A DNA stretch of 64,000 nt, from the NCBI RefSeq assembly GCF_000455265.1, contig NZ_HG005140.1:517877-581876 (forward strand). The letters are read 5' to 3'. Both the position numbers and the translations under genes were made by a program. The stretch comes from Paenibacillus antibioticophila (GTDB taxonomy: Bacteria > Bacillota > Bacilli > Paenibacillales > Paenibacillaceae). Under the pieces are notes generated by a model. It saw only the letters and a list, made by a program, of their open reading frames with translations, was not told the origin of the DNA and searched no databases. This document shows, piece by piece, positions 25,846-34,448 of the stretch (positions are counted from its first letter, which is position 1; the number at the start of each line of letters is the position of its first letter).

Positions 25846-27624
25846 CTAATTTTGGGGATGCAACGGAAGCCGAATCAAGACGCTTGTCCCCGACCCCGGC
25901 GCAGAGCTGATCGAGATGCCGTACTCCCCGCCATACATCAATTGGATTCGGGCAATCATGTTCTTGATACCGATCGAGGAGGATTCCTGATACAGAATGG
26001 CATACACCGTATCATCGCTCATTCCCCGCCCATTGTCGGCAATTTCGTAATGTCTGGTGTCGCCTTCGATCCAGCCGCGGATGTGAATAACGCCCCCTGT
26101 CTCCATCTGATCGAAGCCGTGCAGGAGCGCATTTTCAACAAATGGCTGAAACAGCAGGCGCGGAACCTTATATTCATACAGCCGCGGATCAATCTCATAG
26201 CTCACCGTAAACTTATCCTCAAACCGGGCCCCCATAATGTAAAAATAATTGCTCATCCACTCCGTCTCCTCCGACAAATGAACGGCTCCCCAGTCCTTGC
26301 GCGAGGTATAATGCAGCATATTGGATAAGCAGACGAGCATTTTGCTGAGCTCTTTCTGCCCGTTCTCGATGGCTGTCCAGTTCATGACGTTCAGCGTGTT
26401 GTACAGGAAATGCGGGTTCATCTGCATGCTGAGCGCCTGAATCTCCGCCTCCTGCTCCCTCAGCTTAATCTCGTAATTTTCCGTCACCAGGAGCCGGATC
26501 TGTTCGTTCATGCGGTTGAAGCGGTGCAGCAAAATGCCGAATTCGTCATTACTGTGATACGCGACCTGGGTCTGAAAGTCGCCTCCCCCTACAGAGCGCA
26601 TAGCGCCTAGCAGCTTCTTGATCGGATTGGTAATCCGGTCCGCCATAAAATAAGCAAACACCATGGCCAAGATGCCCATAACAACCACCATCAGCAGGCT
26701 CGACGTCCGGATGACCGGCACCAGGCTGCTCACCAGCGTCGATTCCGGTGTCCACACTACCGAGATCCAGCCGGTAACCGACGAGCGATCGAAGCAGACA
26801 ATGACCGCCTCTCCGTCGAGCGTCATTCTCAGCGTTCCGCTATTTTCCAGCTGCACCTGCTCCAGCCAGGGTTCTTTATATTGCTTCGCAACCTTCTCGG
26901 GATCACTGCTCGCAACGACTTGATAATCCGCATTCATCACCAAATAGCGGGAATTTTCAGGAAAGCTCTCCTCATAGAGAGACCTTAAGGCTTCCAATTT
27001 GAAGCTGATCGTGAGGACAGGACGCTCTACCCCGGGGGGCATCTTTTCGAGTGTCGTATTATCCAGATGAGAGAAGTCCAGATACCGCGTCGCAGAGAAT
27101 AAATGGCGGAAATCCAGCTTACCCTCCTGCAAATAGGGCTGATCAAACATGTCTACGAAATCATAGGTGGGATACCAGACAATTTTGCCTCCGGCCTCCT
27201 GTGCCTTGCGATAGACATCGGATCGGGTAGGGTCCCCCTGCGGCAGCATCTGCCCAAAGGTGAAATAGGATGTCCATAACTGATAAGCATAGACATCCTC
27301 GTTCAACGTGAAATATTTGCTCAGTACTGAAGAGACCTGGCGGTCCGCGTCGAAAATATCCGCTGCATTGGAGGGATCCAGCTTGCTGAATACACGGAAC
27401 AAGTCCTTATCTACGAAGAGGGCCAAGCTATTCTGCTCTATGATTCCCAGCTTCGTATCCATGAGCGCATTATTCTTCTTGACGATCTCATACACGTTTC
27501 GCTGCGCCTGCTCTGTCACCACCTGCAGACTCGTCCGATAATACACAACTCCGAGCAGGATGAGCGGAACCGCGATCAGAAAAATATAGCTTGCCAAAAT
27601 TCGCGAACGGAAGGTTGTCTTCAT
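25846..27624 (-). CDS. Sensor histidine kinase (YesM-like)
   Basis: A 592-residue membrane kinase. A first helix lies near residues 9-30, an extracellular sensor domain spans about 31-290, and a second helix near 295-320 leads into a HAMP linker. The His_kinase motif MNPHFLYNTLN has the phospho-acceptor His405. The ATPase domain has LLFQPFVENALLHGF, DNGRGM and GIKNMIARIQLMYG. Its ATG overlaps the stop codon of the upstream response regulator gene by 4 bases. In this locus the regulator is promoter-proximal, opposite to the order in the first glycan locus (kinase first). It probably senses the arabinoside or the loaded binding protein. Confidence 0.93.
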   Translation of the reverse strand: MKTTFRSRILASYIFLIAVPLILLGVVYYRTSLQVVTEQAQRNVYEIVKKNNALMDTKLGIIEQNSLALFVDKDLFRVFSKLDPSNAADIFDADRQVSSVLSKYFTLNEDVYAYQLWTSYFTFGQMLPQGDPTRSDVYRKAQEAGGKIVWYPTYDFVDMFDQPYLQEGKLDFRHLFSATRYLDFSHLDNTTLEKMPPGVERPVLTISFKLEALRSLYEESFPENSRYLVMNADYQVVASSDPEKVAKQYKEPWLEQVQLENSGTLRMTLDGEAVIVCFDRSSVTGWISVVWTPESTLVSSLVPVIRTSSLLMVVVMGILAMVFAYFMADRITNPIKKLLGAMRSVGGGDFQTQVAYHSNDEFGILLHRFNRMNEQIRLLVTENYEIKLREQEAEIQALSMQMNPHFLYNTLNVMNWTAIENGQKELSKMLVCLSNMLHYTSRKDWGAVHLSEETEWMSNYFYIMGARFEDKFTVSYEIDPRLYEYKVPRLLFQPFVENALLHGFDQMETGGVIHIRGWIEGDTRHYEIADNGRGMSDDTVYAILYQESSSIGIKNMIARIQLMYGGEYGISISSAPGSGTSVLIRLPLHPQN

Positions 27625-29225
27625 TCCTTACGCTTCCTTTCCGGAAGTGAAGTATGCTTGTAAGCCTCTGGCGATATGCCGTGATGCTTCTTGAACACGC
27701 GGCAGAAATACTTTGTATCCTGATATCCGCATTCTGCGGAGATTTCGTAAATTCGGAGCTTATTCTCCGCGAGCAATTCCTTGGCCCGGCCCATTCGGAT
27801 CGCCGTGACATGCTCGGAGAAGGTTCTTCCCGTCTTGCTCTTGATGAATGTGCTGAAATAGGACGGGTTAAAGAAAAAGTGCGCCGCAGCCCGCTCGAGC
27901 GTTAAATCCTCTTTTATATGCTCCCGAATCCATCTCAAGCAATTGGCGATGATGATCTCGTTCTTGTCCTGTTGAGACTGCCTTAGCGCATGATGAACCT
28001 CCCGCAAGCTGAGCTCCAGCCGGTCCATGAGCTCCTCATACGATCCGCAGGCCTGAACAAGCGCCGAAGCCGTCTGCGTAAGCTGCCTGCTTACCTTCCG
28101 GTCCACAAGCTCGTGTATTCTACTCTTGAGCTTAACGAGCAGCAGAGAAGCCTGTTCCTTGATCAGCGCAGGATGTGCATGACCGGCCTCCGATAACCGC
28201 GCGAAGGCTGTCCTGCAGCGATTGATCGCAATCTCGGGCTCATTGTCCAGCAGCGCTTCGAATAGCCTCTCCGAATCCACCGGGATCGGTTGATGCGAGC
28301 TGCGAGGCTGATCATACAGAAACAGTCCCTCCCAGCAGGCAAAGAAGTTATGCTCATTGGCTTCCCGGGCCGCCCGGTACGCTTGAGGTCCTTCGCTCAC
28401 GATTGACTCGCAATACGAGCTGACTCCATGCGTTAGCCGGCCGTTTCTTGACAGCTCCGCGGAGAGGGATAGGGCGATTGAACGGATCAACGACTCCAGA
28501 GACGGAGCAGCAAGCGGAAGCGTTCGCACAATCGTGACCGCGCGGAGTGTCTGATCCTGAAAGCCGCTCCGGGGAATCGTCAACGCCTTTCCCAGCTTCG
28601 ACCAGCCTTGCTCCAGACATTGCAAATAGGCAAGCTCGCCGATATGCTGTTCATCGGCCCCGGCGGTCTTTAGCTCGGAATAGATCATCAGTCCCCCGCC
28701 CTGCAGCCAGTCCATCTCGTCTATCTCCTCTTGCTCGGATGGCGTCAAGCTCCCGCTCAGCCAGGACAGATAGAGCCTGCTGCGGTAAGCCGAGGAAGCA
28801 AGGGTCAGCCGTTGCTTCAATTCCTCCGCCTCCCTGCGCTGGAGCGACTCGATACTGAGTTGAAGCTCGATCCGGTCGAGTAATCGTTCCACGTTCTCGA
28901 CCTCCACCGGCTTCAATAAATAATCATAAGCGCCATGGCGGATCGCCTTCTGCGCATATTCAAATAGATTGTAAGCGGATACCATAACAACTTTAGTAAA
29001 GATCCTTTCTTCTTTAAGCTTCTCCAGAAAGGCCAATCCATCCATGCGGGGCATCCGGATATCGGTCAGGATGACCTGGGGGCAGTCCTCTCGGGCCTGC
29101 TCCAGCGCAGCGGTGCCGTCCTTCGCAGCCGTGACTTCAGCATCCGGCCGCAATTGTTGAATCAGATTCATCATTCCTCTCAGATGCCTTGGCTCATCAT
29201 CTACGATCAGTATTTTCAACCGCAT
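27621..29225 (-). CDS. AraC-type two-component response regulator (YesN-like)
   Basis: A 534-residue regulator. The receiver domain (1-120) shows LKILIVDDEP, the phospho-acceptor Asp55 in VILTDIRMPRMDG, and Lys in YDYLLKPV. A ~290-residue middle part has no clear family. The last ~100 residues carry the AraC double helix-turn-helix with FFFNPSYFSTFIKSKTGR and CGYQDTKYFCRVFKKHHGISP. It is coupled to the kinase gene by a 4-base overlap. It would activate the transporter and enzyme genes downstream. A 67-base copy of the MITE-like repeat ends up 33 bases upstream of its start, so the promoter may lie within or beyond the repeat. Confidence 0.92.
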   Translation of the reverse strand: MRLKILIVDDEPRHLRGMMNLIQQLRPDAEVTAAKDGTAALEQAREDCPQVILTDIRMPRMDGLAFLEKLKEERIFTKVVMVSAYNLFEYAQKAIRHGAYDYLLKPVEVENVERLLDRIELQLSIESLQRREAEELKQRLTLASSAYRSRLYLSWLSGSLTPSEQEEIDEMDWLQGGGLMIYSELKTAGADEQHIGELAYLQCLEQGWSKLGKALTIPRSGFQDQTLRAVTIVRTLPLAAPSLESLIRSIALSLSAELSRNGRLTHGVSSYCESIVSEGPQAYRAAREANEHNFFACWEGLFLYDQPRSSHQPIPVDSERLFEALLDNEPEIAINRCRTAFARLSEAGHAHPALIKEQASLLLVKLKSRIHELVDRKVSRQLTQTASALVQACGSYEELMDRLELSLREVHHALRQSQQDKNEIIIANCLRWIREHIKEDLTLERAAAHFFFNPSYFSTFIKSKTGRTFSEHVTAIRMGRAKELLAENKLRIYEISAECGYQDTKYFCRVFKKHHGISPEAYKHTSLPERKRKE

Positions 29226-29257
29226 AACCCCCAGTCTGAATTATCTGTACGTCGTTA

Positions 29258-29324
29258 TGATATAAGTTAAACTATTGACTGTACGCTAGAGGCAACGTGC
29301 GAGTCCCTTAGTTTAGCTTATATA
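29258..29324. repeat. MITE-like element, short (deleted) copy A
   Basis: A 67-base copy of a hairpin repeat with terminal inverted repeats TATAAGTTAAACT and AGTTTAGCTTATA. The left inner part (TGTACGCTAGAGGCAACGTG) matches the left end of the two longer copies at 30679 and 42021, after which the sequence jumps directly to the right terminus. It therefore looks like an internal-deletion derivative. It sits just upstream of the response regulator gene. Confidence 0.65.
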
Positions 29325-29362
29325 AAAAAAACGCCATCACATAAGTGGGGCGTATAGGATCA

Positions 29363-29950
29363 TTATATAATGCTGCATCCGGAATTCAACAGAGTATTAA
29401 AGTTAGAAAGGTGGATTATTTTTGTTTGATACTCCTCTATCTTGCCTTCAAAGAGCAATCGGCAGTCGGCGAAATACGGCAGCTCGCCCGGTTCGATCAG
29501 AGAAGGATCCTTGACATGGTCCATTACCTTGCCTTCGATGAAGACAGAGGCTACAAACTGCGAACAGAAGAAAGCATGCTCTCTCTTGGTCGGTGTATTA
29601 AGCATGACGCCAAATAAGCCTATAAAATTGTAGCGGTACCGCTCTTGTTGAGCGGCAATGCGCTGGACATACCGATACATCCTCTGATACTGATCAGGGG
29701 TAACAGAGAGCGCGTAGACGGCACATGCCGCCTCCTTAAATAGCTCCGAATGAAGATCTTCCCGGACGAAGCCTCCTATAAAAGGATTGTATGCGACTTT
29801 CCGTCCAAAACTGTATACCTCGGTCATTTCGACGTCAAAAGCGATGGAAGCATGATTATAAGGCTGTCCCGTGTAGCACTTAATCAGTCTGTTCAATACC
29901 GTCCCCGTATCCGAGAGAAGAAGATATATGGTTCGTTCCTTAGTCATCAT
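29363..29950 (-). CDS. Permuted papain-like hydrolase (NlpC/P60 superfamily), hypothetical
   Basis: A 195-residue soluble protein without signal peptide or membrane helix. The segment QPYNHASIAFD near residue 32 supplies a likely catalytic His, and EHAFFCSQFVASVF near residue 127 supplies a likely catalytic Cys. His before Cys is the order of the circularly permuted papain-like enzymes (YiiX/LRAT-like branch), which cleave peptides or acyl groups. The substrate and role are unknown. The ATG at 29950 has GAGGAG upstream, inside the end of the XRE regulator gene. The stop codon of the XRE gene is only 5 bases away, so the genes XRE-DUF2975 and this one may be cotranscribed. The family call rests on motif reading only. 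Confidence 0.6.
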   Translation of the reverse strand: MMTKERTIYLLLSDTGTVLNRLIKCYTGQPYNHASIAFDVEMTEVYSFGRKVAYNPFIGGFVREDLHSELFKEAACAVYALSVTPDQYQRMYRYVQRIAAQQERYRYNFIGLFGVMLNTPTKREHAFFCSQFVASVFIEGKVMDHVKDPSLIEPGELPYFADCRLLFEGKIEEYQTKIIHLSNFNTLLNSGCSII

Positions 29951-29955
29951 ACCCG

Positions 29956-30174
29956 CTACTCCTCATCCTGATATTCCAAAATATCTCCGGGCTGGCATTC
30001 CAGCGCCTGACAAATCGCCTCCAGCGTAGAGAAACGGATCGCCTTCGCCTTGCCGTTCTTCAGAATAGAAAGGTTCGCCATGGTGATTCCAACCCGCTCC
30101 GACAGCTCTGTCACGCTCATCTTCCGCTTTGCCAACATGACATCAAGATTAATTATGATCGCCATTGTCTTCAC
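29956..30174 (-). CDS. XRE family transcriptional regulator (YozG-like)
   Basis: A 72-residue Cro/CI-type helix-turn-helix protein. The DNA-binding core reads KMSVTELSERVGITMANLSILKNGKAKAIRFSTLEAIC, and the C-terminus ends with CQPGDILEYQDEE, the standard short XRE layout (PF13443). It directly follows the DUF2975 membrane protein gene, the same pairing as B. subtilis YoaS/YozG. In these pairs the membrane protein is suspected to control the repressor, which is not proven. No other target is visible in the neighbourhood. Confidence 0.88.
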   Translation of the reverse strand: MKTMAIIINLDVMLAKRKMSVTELSERVGITMANLSILKNGKAKAIRFSTLEAICQALECQPGDILEYQDEE

Positions 30175-30175
30175 C

Positions 30176-30649
30176 TCAGACCGTTAAATCATTTTCGGAT
30201 TTGATATCGATGGCGTTTTTCAGGAGCTTCTCAAGCACCGCCGCAAAGACCGCAATTACAAATGAGGCAAAAATGACGATCATCCCCATGAGAATAAGTC
30301 CCGGAGCATCGTCACGCTCGGCAATCAAATAGAGGAAGGGTTCGCTTGCCGCATACAAGATACTGATGGCAGCGCCGCAATACTTGATCCATCTTAAAGC
30401 CCGTACCGACAATTCCGAGAAAGCCTCGTTCTTGTCAATATAGCTTAATAGTCTATAGGCTTGAACCAGCGCCCAGAAATATGGAATGGCCGAGAGGTAA
30501 ATGATGACTAAAAGGGGAAATACCCACGCGGCAGGATAAGTATCTGTTGCTTCCTTGATGATCGAAGGCAGCCCCCATGCACACAAGGCAAGCACCGGGA
30601 GCGCAATCAAAACAATAACAGCCTTCAAAAATAGCGTTTCGCGTTTCAC
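30176..30649 (-). CDS. DUF2975 domain membrane protein (YoaS-like)
   Basis: A 157-residue protein with four predicted membrane helices: FLKAVIVLIALPVLALCAWG, WVFPLLVIIYLSAIPYFWALV, a third around YCGAAISILYAASEPFLYL, and a fourth in LILMGMIVIFASFVIAVFAA. The segment AYRLLSYIDKNEAFSELSVRALRWIKYC between helices two and three is typical of DUF2975. A GTG at 30649 is preferred as start, because GAGGTG lies 6 bases upstream, while the GTG at 30658 overlaps that site. The protein pairs with the adjacent XRE regulator. Function is unknown. Confidence 0.82.
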   Translation of the reverse strand: MKRETLFLKAVIVLIALPVLALCAWGLPSIIKEATDTYPAAWVFPLLVIIYLSAIPYFWALVQAYRLLSYIDKNEAFSELSVRALRWIKYCGAAISILYAASEPFLYLIAERDDAPGLILMGMIVIFASFVIAVFAAVLEKLLKNAIDIKSENDLTV

Positions 30650-30678
30650 AAAAAGCACCTCGCTTGGTTATCGTTATC

Positions 30679-30873
30679 TATATAAGTTCAACTAAAGATT
30701 GTACACTAGGGGCAACGTGTGAAGTGTTCTTACGATCGCTGTTGTTCGCAGAATCCTCTGATTAAATCAAATTATGGGCAGAATTCCACTCACAAAGGCG
30801 AACGCTATCGCTTCTTTAAGCACACTTCACACTTTTACCTTTTCTGCGTAGCTACTTAAGTTGAACTTATATA
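30679..30873. repeat. MITE-like hairpin element, copy B
   Basis: A 195-base element with terminal inverted repeats TATATAAGTTCAACT and AGTTGAACTTATATA. Inside, the arm GTGTGAAGTGTTCTTACGA...TTCGC faces GCGAACGC...AGCACACTTCACAC, so nearly the whole element folds into one long imperfect hairpin. There is no coding capacity. TA bases at both ends suggest a TA target duplication like that of IS630/Tc1-type transposons. It fills most of the 375-base gap between the DUF2975 gene and the toxin-antitoxin genes. Copies A and C are at 29258 and 42021. Confidence 0.75.
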
Positions 30874-30960
30874 GATTATACTTATTAGTTATCGTTTTTC
30901 AATAAATAATTATTCACTATCAATATGTATTAACTGGCAACATGTTGATTGAGCACATGC

Positions 30961-30987
30961 AAAGACGGACGCAGTAAAGCGCCCGTC
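30961..30987 (-). terminator. Possible terminator of the toxin-antitoxin operon
   Basis: GACGGACGC (30964-30972) pairs with GCGCCCGTC (30979-30987) with one mismatch and a 6-base loop. On the minus strand it is followed by TTTGC, about 40 bases after the Doc stop codon. A second short hairpin, GTGAGA-GAG-TCTCAC, lies between it and the gene. Confidence 0.5.
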
Positions 30988-31024
30988 CGGATAGTGTGAG
31001 AGAGTCTCACTTTATCTTAGATGC

Positions 31025-31417
31025 TCATCTTTTTAAAGAGTGCTTCGCCAACAATTCAGAGATCACTTCAAAGGAATGCACTCCTGTGGCAATATCTACG
31101 ATAAACTCCACTGCAAATTGCCGTTCCATACGCAGATGGTATCCGTTCAGCATGAAGAACGATTTTGTAACCAGATAGGCTGTGCGTTTGTTGCCATTGT
31201 GGAAGCAATGATTTTTCACCAATGATTCCAGCAACGCCGCACCCTTATCAAATAAGGTCGGATAAGCATCCTTCCCGAAAATACTCTGCTGTGGCCGATG
31301 TACCGCAGATTCTAACAGTCCACGATCCCTAACCCCTGCTTGATCTGCATCATTCATTCGATTCATCATGAAGTAGTGTGCAGATATCACTTCTTCCTTC
31401 GTAATAAAAAGAATCAT
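31025..31417 (-). CDS. doc: Doc-like (Fic/DOC family) toxin
   Basis: A 130-residue protein of the death-on-curing branch of the Fic superfamily (PF02661). The catalytic motif reads HCFHNGNKRTA around residues 70-80, with the key His, Asn-Gly-Asn-Lys and Arg present. The N-terminal SAHYFMMNRMNDADQAGVRDRGLLESAVHRPQ is also typical of Doc (RDxGLLESA). Doc-type enzymes phosphorylate EF-Tu and stop translation. The ATG at 31417 lies 1 base after the stop codon of the AbrB-like gene, so the pair is translationally coupled as a type II toxin-antitoxin module. The motif looks intact, so an active toxin is plausible. Confidence 0.9.
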   Translation of the reverse strand: MILFITKEEVISAHYFMMNRMNDADQAGVRDRGLLESAVHRPQQSIFGKDAYPTLFDKGAALLESLVKNHCFHNGNKRTAYLVTKSFFMLNGYHLRMERQFAVEFIVDIATGVHSFEVISELLAKHSLKR

Positions 31418-31418
31418 T

Positions 31419-31712
31419 TTATCGATCCCTCAGGTCTTCTAAAATTCCTGTATCTTCCTCAAATACATCAAAGAATGCTTCAAGCACCTCTGGTCTCACA
31501 TGATCGGGAAGCCGGCCCTGCCTGGCTTTTTTTAACACCACTTCACCATGACCATTTTCAATAAGCTCGATCTCATCACCCTGCGCAACATTCAGCTTCT
31601 CAGCTAAAGCTTTAGGGAGACTAACACCCAAGCTATTGCCCATCCGTCCAACCTTACGGGAATAACGAGTCTCCTTTGATTGATCATTCGTCACCTTGAC
31701 CACACCATTCAT
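31419..31712 (-). CDS. AbrB/MazE-type antitoxin
   Basis: A 97-residue protein. The first ~60 residues form a swapped-hairpin AbrB domain (SRKVGRMGNSLGVSLPKALAEKLNVAQGDEIELIENGHGEVVLKKA; PF04014), which binds DNA as a dimer. The acidic tail (EVLEAFFDVFEEDTGILEDLRD) is likely the toxin-neutralising segment. The ATG at 31712 has AGGAGGAACAAATAAA in front. The long upstream extension of the reading frame has no ribosome binding site and no similarity. It is cotranscribed with the Doc-like toxin and probably represses their common promoter through the palindromes at 31732-31761. Confidence 0.88.
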   Translation of the reverse strand: MNGVVKVTNDQSKETRYSRKVGRMGNSLGVSLPKALAEKLNVAQGDEIELIENGHGEVVLKKARQGRLPDHVRPEVLEAFFDVFEEDTGILEDLRDR

Positions 31713-31731
31713 TTTATTTGTTCCTCCTATA

Positions 31732-31761
31732 GTATGATCTACATACCAAAAGTTATAACTT
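31732..31761. promoter_or_regulatory. Operator-like palindromes before the antitoxin gene
   Basis: Two inverted repeats lie 20-50 bases upstream of the antitoxin start: GTATG-ATCTA-CATAC (31732-31746) and the perfect 12-base palindrome AAGTTATAACTT (31750-31761). On the minus strand TACTAT overlaps the first and would serve as a -10 box. AbrB-type antitoxins commonly autoregulate through such sites. Confidence 0.5.
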
Positions 31762-31972
31762 ATAAATGTAATAACCTTATAACATACATACATTTTATCA
31801 AAACCCCCTACGGATTCAAAGCCCTCGTTCATTAACCTTTGGTTATTTTTCACAAATAAAGGTTTTACAGTTTTGAAAACTATCTTATGATTAGATTGGG
31901 TTGGCAACCTTCACCTTTTTGTGAACGCGCGTTTATTGCCTGCCTATCATCCACTTTATAGGAGGAATGGTC

Positions 31973-34354
31973 ATGCAATACGGTTACTTTGACGAGAAAA
32001 ACAAGGAATATCTCATTACAAAACCGAATACGCCTGCCCCTTGGGCGAACTATCTCGGCTCGCCGGAATACGGCGCGATTATTTCAGGCAATGCCGGAGG
32101 ATATAGCTTTGTAAAGTCCGGCGCGAACGGACGGCATATCCGCTATCATTTCAATTCCAAGGATGAGCCTGGACGCTATATTTATGTGCGGGATTTGGAG
32201 AACGGCGATTATTGGTCAGGCTCCTGGCAGCCGGTAGGCAAGGACCTGGAGCAGTACAAATCGGTATGCCATCATGGAACCGGATACACGAACATCGTTG
32301 CGGAATATGACAGCATCCGGACGGAGACCTTGTATTATGTGCCCATGAACAAAACCTATGAGGTATGGCGCATGAAGGTGCGCAATGACGGCTCCAAGCC
32401 CCGGAAGCTGGCGCTCTTTGGATTCGTCGAATTCACCAACAGCAACAACTACGAACAGGACACTGTAAATCTTCAATACACATTGTTCACTTCGCGCACC
32501 TATTACAAGAACAATAAGATTCTGCAAGTCATCAATGAAAATACGCCTGAGGAGCAAAGCTGGAGATTCTTCGGTGCCGCCGGTGCAGAGGTAACGGGCT
32601 ACGATGGCGATCGGGATACCTTCCTCGGCGATTACCGCGGCTATGGCAACCCGGCCTCCGTGGAGAACGGCCAATGCGCCAATTCGCTGAACTATAACAC
32701 CAACTCCTGCGGGGTGCTGCAGATTAATGTAGATTTGCAGCCGGGAGAAGAGAAGGAGGTTGCCTTCCTCCTCGGTCAGTACGAAGAGCAGGGGGCATCT
32801 GAAATTCTTAGCCATTACAAGGATTTGTCCGTTGTGGATAAGGAGCTTGAAGAGCTGAAGACCTTCTGGCACAGCAAGCTTAACCGCTTCCAGGTTCAGA
32901 CGCCAAGCGATAATTTGAATAACATGATCAACACCTGGAATGCTTACCAGTGCTTCATTACCTTCATCTGGTCCCGTGCGGCTTCCTTCCAATACTGCGG
33001 CCTGCGTAACGGACTTGGCTATCGGGATACCGTGCAGGATATTCAAGGCATCATTCATCTGGATCATGAGATGGCTCTCGAACGGCTGCGCCTGATGATC
33101 TCGGCTCAGGTCTCCAACGGCGGCGGTCTGCCGCTCGTGAAATTCGACCATAATCCGGGACATGAGGGCACACCGGACGATCCGGAATATGTGCGTGAGA
33201 CGGGACATCCTCACTATCGGGCCGATGATGCTCTGTGGTTGTTCCCAACCGTCATCAAGTATTTAAATGAAAGCGGAAATTGGGATTTCACGGACGAGGT
33301 GATTCCTTATTCGGATCGAGGCGAAGCTACGGTGTATGAGCATTTGCGCCAGGCGCTTCAATTCAGCCTCGATCGAATGGGCGCACACGGCATGCCGGTC
33401 GGACTTCATGCGGATTGGAACGATTGCCTGCGGCTTGGAGCTAAGGGAGAATCGCTGTTCGTTGCCTTCCAGCTGTACATGGCCTTTAAAGTGTTCATCG
33501 ATATCGCGCAGAACAAGAACAAGCCTGAGGATGCTGCGTGGGCCCAGACTCTGCTCGAGGAGCTGGATGGGAACATTCAGAAGCATGCTTGGGAGAAGGA
33601 TCAATTTGTCCGCGGCTTTACAGAGGATAACTACACGATCGGCTCCTGGGAGAACGATGAGGCAAAAATCTGGCTGAATCCGCAAAGCTGGGCCGTACTA
33701 AGCGGCGCTGCCCGTCCGGACCAAGCGAAGCTCGCCATGGACAAAGTGTATGAGAATCTGCGCACGGATTACGGAACCATGCTATTCTACCCGCCGTTCC
33801 GGAAATACGGCTTGCCTGTAGCGCTGATGGCCCTGTTCAATGCCTCCACCAAGGAAAATGCCGGCATTTTCAGCCAGCCGCAAGGGTGGCTCATTCTAGC
33901 GGAGACCATGATCGGCAACGGAGATCGTGCATTTGAATACTTCCTGGACTGCAGTCCGGCCAGCATGAATGATAAAGCGGAAATCCGCAAGCTGGAGCCT
34001 TATGTGCACGGACAGTTCGTCGAGTCCAAGGACAGCCCTTATCAAGGCCGGGCCCATGTCCACTGGCTCACCGGCACCGCTTCAACGGTGATGGTCTCCT
34101 TGGTCGAAGGTATTATGGGGATTCAGCCGCAATTTGACGGCTTGCGCATCAACCCGTGCGTTCCTTCGGACTGGAAGACGTTCTCCATGGTACGGGAATT
34201 CCGCGGCAAGAAGCTGAACATTCAGGTAGAGAACAAGAACGGCGTTGAGAAGGGCGTCTCCCGCTTCATCATTAACGGTAAAGAAATTCAGGGTAATCTG
34301 ATTCCAATTAGCCTGATGGAAGAAACGAATGATGTTATCGTCTATATGGGCTAA
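31973..34354 (+). CDS. GH94 family glycoside phosphorylase (cellobiose/chitobiose phosphorylase-like)
   Basis: A 793-residue cytoplasmic enzyme of glycoside hydrolase family 94. The N-terminus (MQYGYFDEKNKEYLITKP, then WANYLGSPEYGAIIS) and the (alpha/alpha)6 barrel region with YRDTVQDIQGI are typical. The general acid is Asp481 in HADWNDCLRLG, matching Asp490-492 in characterised cellobiose and chitobiose phosphorylases. It uses phosphate to split a beta-linked disaccharide into a sugar-1-phosphate and a free sugar, saving ATP. The length is close to that of Vibrio chitobiose phosphorylase (801). The N-terminal domain resembles that enzyme more than Cellvibrio cellobiose phosphorylase, but the substrate cannot be fixed. 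The ATG at 31973 is chosen because AGGAGGA lies 7 bases upstream; the ATG at 31967 overlaps it. No transporter is adjacent. Confidence 0.9.
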   Translation: MQYGYFDEKNKEYLITKPNTPAPWANYLGSPEYGAIISGNAGGYSFVKSGANGRHIRYHFNSKDEPGRYIYVRDLENGDYWSGSWQPVGKDLEQYKSVCHHGTGYTNIVAEYDSIRTETLYYVPMNKTYEVWRMKVRNDGSKPRKLALFGFVEFTNSNNYEQDTVNLQYTLFTSRTYYKNNKILQVINENTPEEQSWRFFGAAGAEVTGYDGDRDTFLGDYRGYGNPASVENGQCANSLNYNTNSCGVLQINVDLQPGEEKEVAFLLGQYEEQGASEILSHYKDLSVVDKELEELKTFWHSKLNRFQVQTPSDNLNNMINTWNAYQCFITFIWSRAASFQYCGLRNGLGYRDTVQDIQGIIHLDHEMALERLRLMISAQVSNGGGLPLVKFDHNPGHEGTPDDPEYVRETGHPHYRADDALWLFPTVIKYLNESGNWDFTDEVIPYSDRGEATVYEHLRQALQFSLDRMGAHGMPVGLHADWNDCLRLGAKGESLFVAFQLYMAFKVFIDIAQNKNKPEDAAWAQTLLEELDGNIQKHAWEKDQFVRGFTEDNYTIGSWENDEAKIWLNPQSWAVLSGAARPDQAKLAMDKVYENLRTDYGTMLFYPPFRKYGLPVALMALFNASTKENAGIFSQPQGWLILAETMIGNGDRAFEYFLDCSPASMNDKAEIRKLEPYVHGQFVESKDSPYQGRAHVHWLTGTASTVMVSLVEGIMGIQPQFDGLRINPCVPSDWKTFSMVREFRGKKLNIQVENKNGVEKGVSRFIINGKEIQGNLIPISLMEETNDVIVYMG

Positions 34355-34382
34355 TAGGATATCTTCCCGATTAGACATCATT

Positions 34383-34430
34383 GCTCGCATTGAGCAGGGA
34401 AGTCACAATGCCCTGCTCGTGCGAGCTTTT
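34383..34430 (+). terminator. Rho-independent terminator of the GH94 gene
   Basis: GCTCGCATTGAGCAGGG (34383-34399) pairs with CCCTGCTCGTGCGAGC (34411-34426) with one bulge. TTTT follows. It lies 28 bases after the GH94 stop codon. Confidence 0.85.
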
Positions 34431-34448
34431 CATAATGAAGCATCACTG

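Noticed and set aside
32216-33214. Long open frame opposite the GH94 gene, minus strand
   Set aside because: The plus-strand frame has complete GH94 motifs, and the opposite frame has none.
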